From positions 1 through 6,393 of the forward strand of contig JAUWCP010000141.1 in the NCBI GenBank assembly GCA_030609245.1: a DNA stretch of 6,393 bases, written 5' to 3'. The notes under the pieces are model-generated. The model made no database searches. It worked only from the letters and a program-made list of their open reading frames with translations, and was not told the DNA's origin. Positions 4,978-6,393 of the stretch are shown here, one piece after another; the stretch's first letter is position 1; each line of letters starts with the position of its first letter. Origin of the DNA: Hyphomicrobium sp. (GTDB lineage Bacteria; Pseudomonadota; Alphaproteobacteria; Rhizobiales; Hyphomicrobiaceae). A program made the translations under genes and the position numbers.

Positions 4978-6393
4978 AGCGCGCCTCCGGCACGACGCGG
5001 CTCTTCGGTGCCGAGCCAGTCGGGCAGCCCATGCGCCCATTCCGTCGATACCCCGGCGCCGAGGCAAACGACCGAGTCGCCAGGACGCACGCTACGACGT
5101 AGCAGCGGGATAAGATCGCGTGGACTGTCTATCGCGATAACCGCGGGATGCCCGGTCCTTCGAATGCCTTCTGCCATCGTGTGCTGGTCGATGCCGTCGA
5201 TCGGCAGCTCGCCGGCCGTGTAGAGCGGCGCCACGATGACGCTGTCGGCATCGCGAAAGCTCGCGCAGAAATCGCCAAAGAGATCGCGCACACGCGTATA
5301 GCGGTGCGGCTCAAACACCGCGATCAGGCGACCGCTGGAACTGCCGCGCGCAGCCCCCAGCACGGCGCTAATTTCCGCCGGGTGATGCGCATAGTCGTCG
5401 TAGATCGCTGCGCCATTCCACATGCCAGCCAGCTCATAGCGCCGCTTGACGCCGGGGAAGTTCGCAAGGCTCTTGTGGATCGCTTCATCGGAAATGCCAG
5501 CCTCGCTCGCAACAGCAATTGCTGCGAGCGCATTGAGCGCATTGTGCTCACCGGGGAGCGGGATCGTCCAGCCGCGGATTATCCGCTCACCGCCGCGCAC
5601 ACGCCGGCCAAGTTCGGCGTCAATCAAGAAGCGGTGTCCCTCGTAACGCATCCCGTGGAGCATAAGGTCTGCACCCTGCGACGTGCCATACGTGAGAAGC
5701 CGCCGCCCGTCGCGGCGCAGCTCCAACCGTTCGACCATGTCGCGTACTACCGGGTGATCGATGCACGCTACGGCAAGCCCATAGAAGGGAATGTTGCGCA
5801 GGAACGTCTCGAACTCCCGGTGCATGTTTTCGATCGTCTTGAAGTGATCGAGGTGCTCGGGATCGATGCTGGTCACGATGCCTATCTGCGTCGGCAGCCG
5901 CACAAACGTCCCATCAGACTCGTCCGCCTCCACGATCATCCACCGGCCGTTGCCGAGTCGCGCATTCGAGTCCCAATCGTTGATGATACCGCCAGAGATA
6001 ACCGTGGGATCGAGCCGGCAGTCTGCAAAGATGTGGGCGATGAGCGATGTCGTCGTCGTCTTACCGTGCGTGCCGGTCACCGAGATTGTGGAGTAGAGCC
6101 GCATCAGCTCTGCCAGCATCTCGGCGCGGCGGATGACGGGCAGGCCCTTGGCGCGCGCCGCTTCCAGCTCGGGATTGCCGCTCCTGATCGCGCTTGAGAT
6201 CACAACCAAGCGTGCGCCGACGAGATTGACCTGATCGTGTCCAATGAAAATGCGAACGCCCTTGGTGCGCAGGCGGCGCACGTTGGCGCTGTCCTTTTGA
6301 TCGCTGCCCTGGACGGAATAGCCCTTCTCAAGCAGGATCTCGGCAATGGCGCTCATGCCGATGCCGCCAATCCCGATGATATGGAAAGTCCCG
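4974..6393 (-). CDS. murC: UDP-N-acetylmuramate--L-alanine ligase MurC (5' end outside window)
   Basis: MurC is the cytoplasmic ATP-dependent ligase that adds L-alanine, the first stem residue, to UDP-MurNAc made by MurB. The frame runs off the right edge: GTFHIIGIGGIGMSAIAEIL is read there, the N-terminal UDP-binding Rossmann loop of the family, so the ATG at 6356 is an internal Met and only a short N-terminus is missing. Counting that Met as 1, the ATP P-loop GTHGKTTTT is at 95-103 (Lys at 6062-6060), followed by the central-domain EADESDGTF and TSIDPEHLDHF, then YDDYAHHPAEI and FEPHRYTR of the C-terminal ligase domain, and LGAGVSTEWAHGLP near the end. The C-terminal RAGGAL is encoded by a partial unit of the tandem repeat and is probably a non-conserved tail. 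The TGA overlaps an ATG that opens the micro-ORF chain leading to murB. Confidence 0.97.
   Translation of the reverse strand, partial: GTFHIIGIGGIGMSAIAEILLEKGYSVQGSDQKDSANVRRLRTKGVRIFIGHDQVNLVGARLVVISSAIRSGNPELEAARAKGLPVIRRAEMLAELMRLYSTISVTGTHGKTTTTSLIAHIFADCRLDPTVISGGIINDWDSNARLGNGRWMIVEADESDGTFVRLPTQIGIVTSIDPEHLDHFKTIENMHREFETFLRNIPFYGLAVACIDHPVVRDMVERLELRRDGRRLLTYGTSQGADLMLHGMRYEGHRFLIDAELGRRVRGGERIIRGWTIPLPGEHNALNALAAIAVASEAGISDEAIHKSLANFPGVKRRYELAGMWNGAAIYDDYAHHPAEISAVLGAARGSSSGRLIAVFEPHRYTRVRDLFGDFCASFRDADSVIVAPLYTAGELPIDGIDQHTMAEGIRRTGHPAVIAIDSPRDLIPLLRRSVRPGDSVVCLGAGVSTEWAHGLPDWLGTEEPRRAGGAL

Larger units (their letters stand above)
4874..4993 (-). repeat. 26-bp tandem repeat bridging murC and murB (four full units plus a 16-bp partial)
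   Basis: On the minus strand the units run 4977-4952, 4951-4926, 4925-4900 and 4899-4874, after a partial unit (4993-4978) that codes the last residues of MurC. The consensus is RTGAGAAAGTG followed by TGCCGGAGGCGCGCT. Units 1 and 2 differ only at the first base (A or G). Unit 3 differs from unit 2 at five positions, including GGAGG to GGTGG, and unit 4 differs from unit 1 at five positions. Every unit keeps RTGA at its start, and nearly all keep GGAGG six bases before the next RTG. The period is not a multiple of three, so each unit shifts frame. It is not a CRISPR: there are no spacers. It appears to be an amplified translation-initiation region. Confidence 0.9.

Noticed and set aside
4874..4993. 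CRISPR array or REP-type mobile repeat at the murC-murB junction
   Set aside because: Units are directly adjacent with no unique spacers, and the period and content fit overlapping start-stop units. I saw no further copies at the other gene junctions in the window.
5148..6197. A 349-codon open frame on the plus strand, antisense to murC
   Set aside because: It lies wholly opposite a conserved murC with all family motifs. GC-rich third positions of murC suppress stops in this frame, and its translation resembles no family I recognise.

Overview
The window is a stretch of a division and cell wall (dcw) cluster, read entirely on the minus strand. In order of transcription, from high to low coordinates, it holds murC (5' end outside the window), murB, ddl, ftsQ, ftsA and ftsZ (3' part outside the window). 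Gene order, GC-rich third positions, and the FtsZ and FtsA sequence style suggest an alphaproteobacterium, most likely of the order Hyphomicrobiales (Rhizobiales). This assignment comes from recognition of protein families, not from a search.

Region by region: 6393-4974 is murC, the UDP-MurNAc:L-Ala ligase. Next, 4993-4874 is a 26-bp tandem repeat that bridges murC and murB. Then come murB (4873-3908), ddl (3911-2970), ftsQ (2982-2053), ftsA (2042-762), a 107-bp spacer, and ftsZ (654-1). murB/ddl overlap by ATGA, ddl/ftsQ overlap by 13 nt, and ftsQ/ftsA are 10 nt apart, so murC to ftsA looks like one translationally coupled operon. The only real spacer is in front of ftsZ. No gene-free stretch exceeds 300 bases. 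I saw no tRNA, rRNA, mobile element or CRISPR array.

Together the genes make the UDP-MurNAc precursor (MurB, MurC), supply D-Ala-D-Ala for its peptide stem (Ddl), and build the division ring that uses it (FtsZ ring, FtsA membrane anchor, FtsQ divisome scaffold).

The feature most worth attention is the murC-murB junction. Each 26-bp unit holds a Shine-Dalgarno core and, six bases later, an ATG or GTG that overlaps the previous stop as ATGA or GTGA. Each unit therefore reads as a complete nine-codon micro-ORF (MRKCAGGAL or a close variant). The four micro-ORFs chain stop-to-start from the murC stop to the GTG of murB. This looks like a duplicated translation-initiation region forming a four-step termination-reinitiation relay. 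The arrangement is directly visible; its function is inference.
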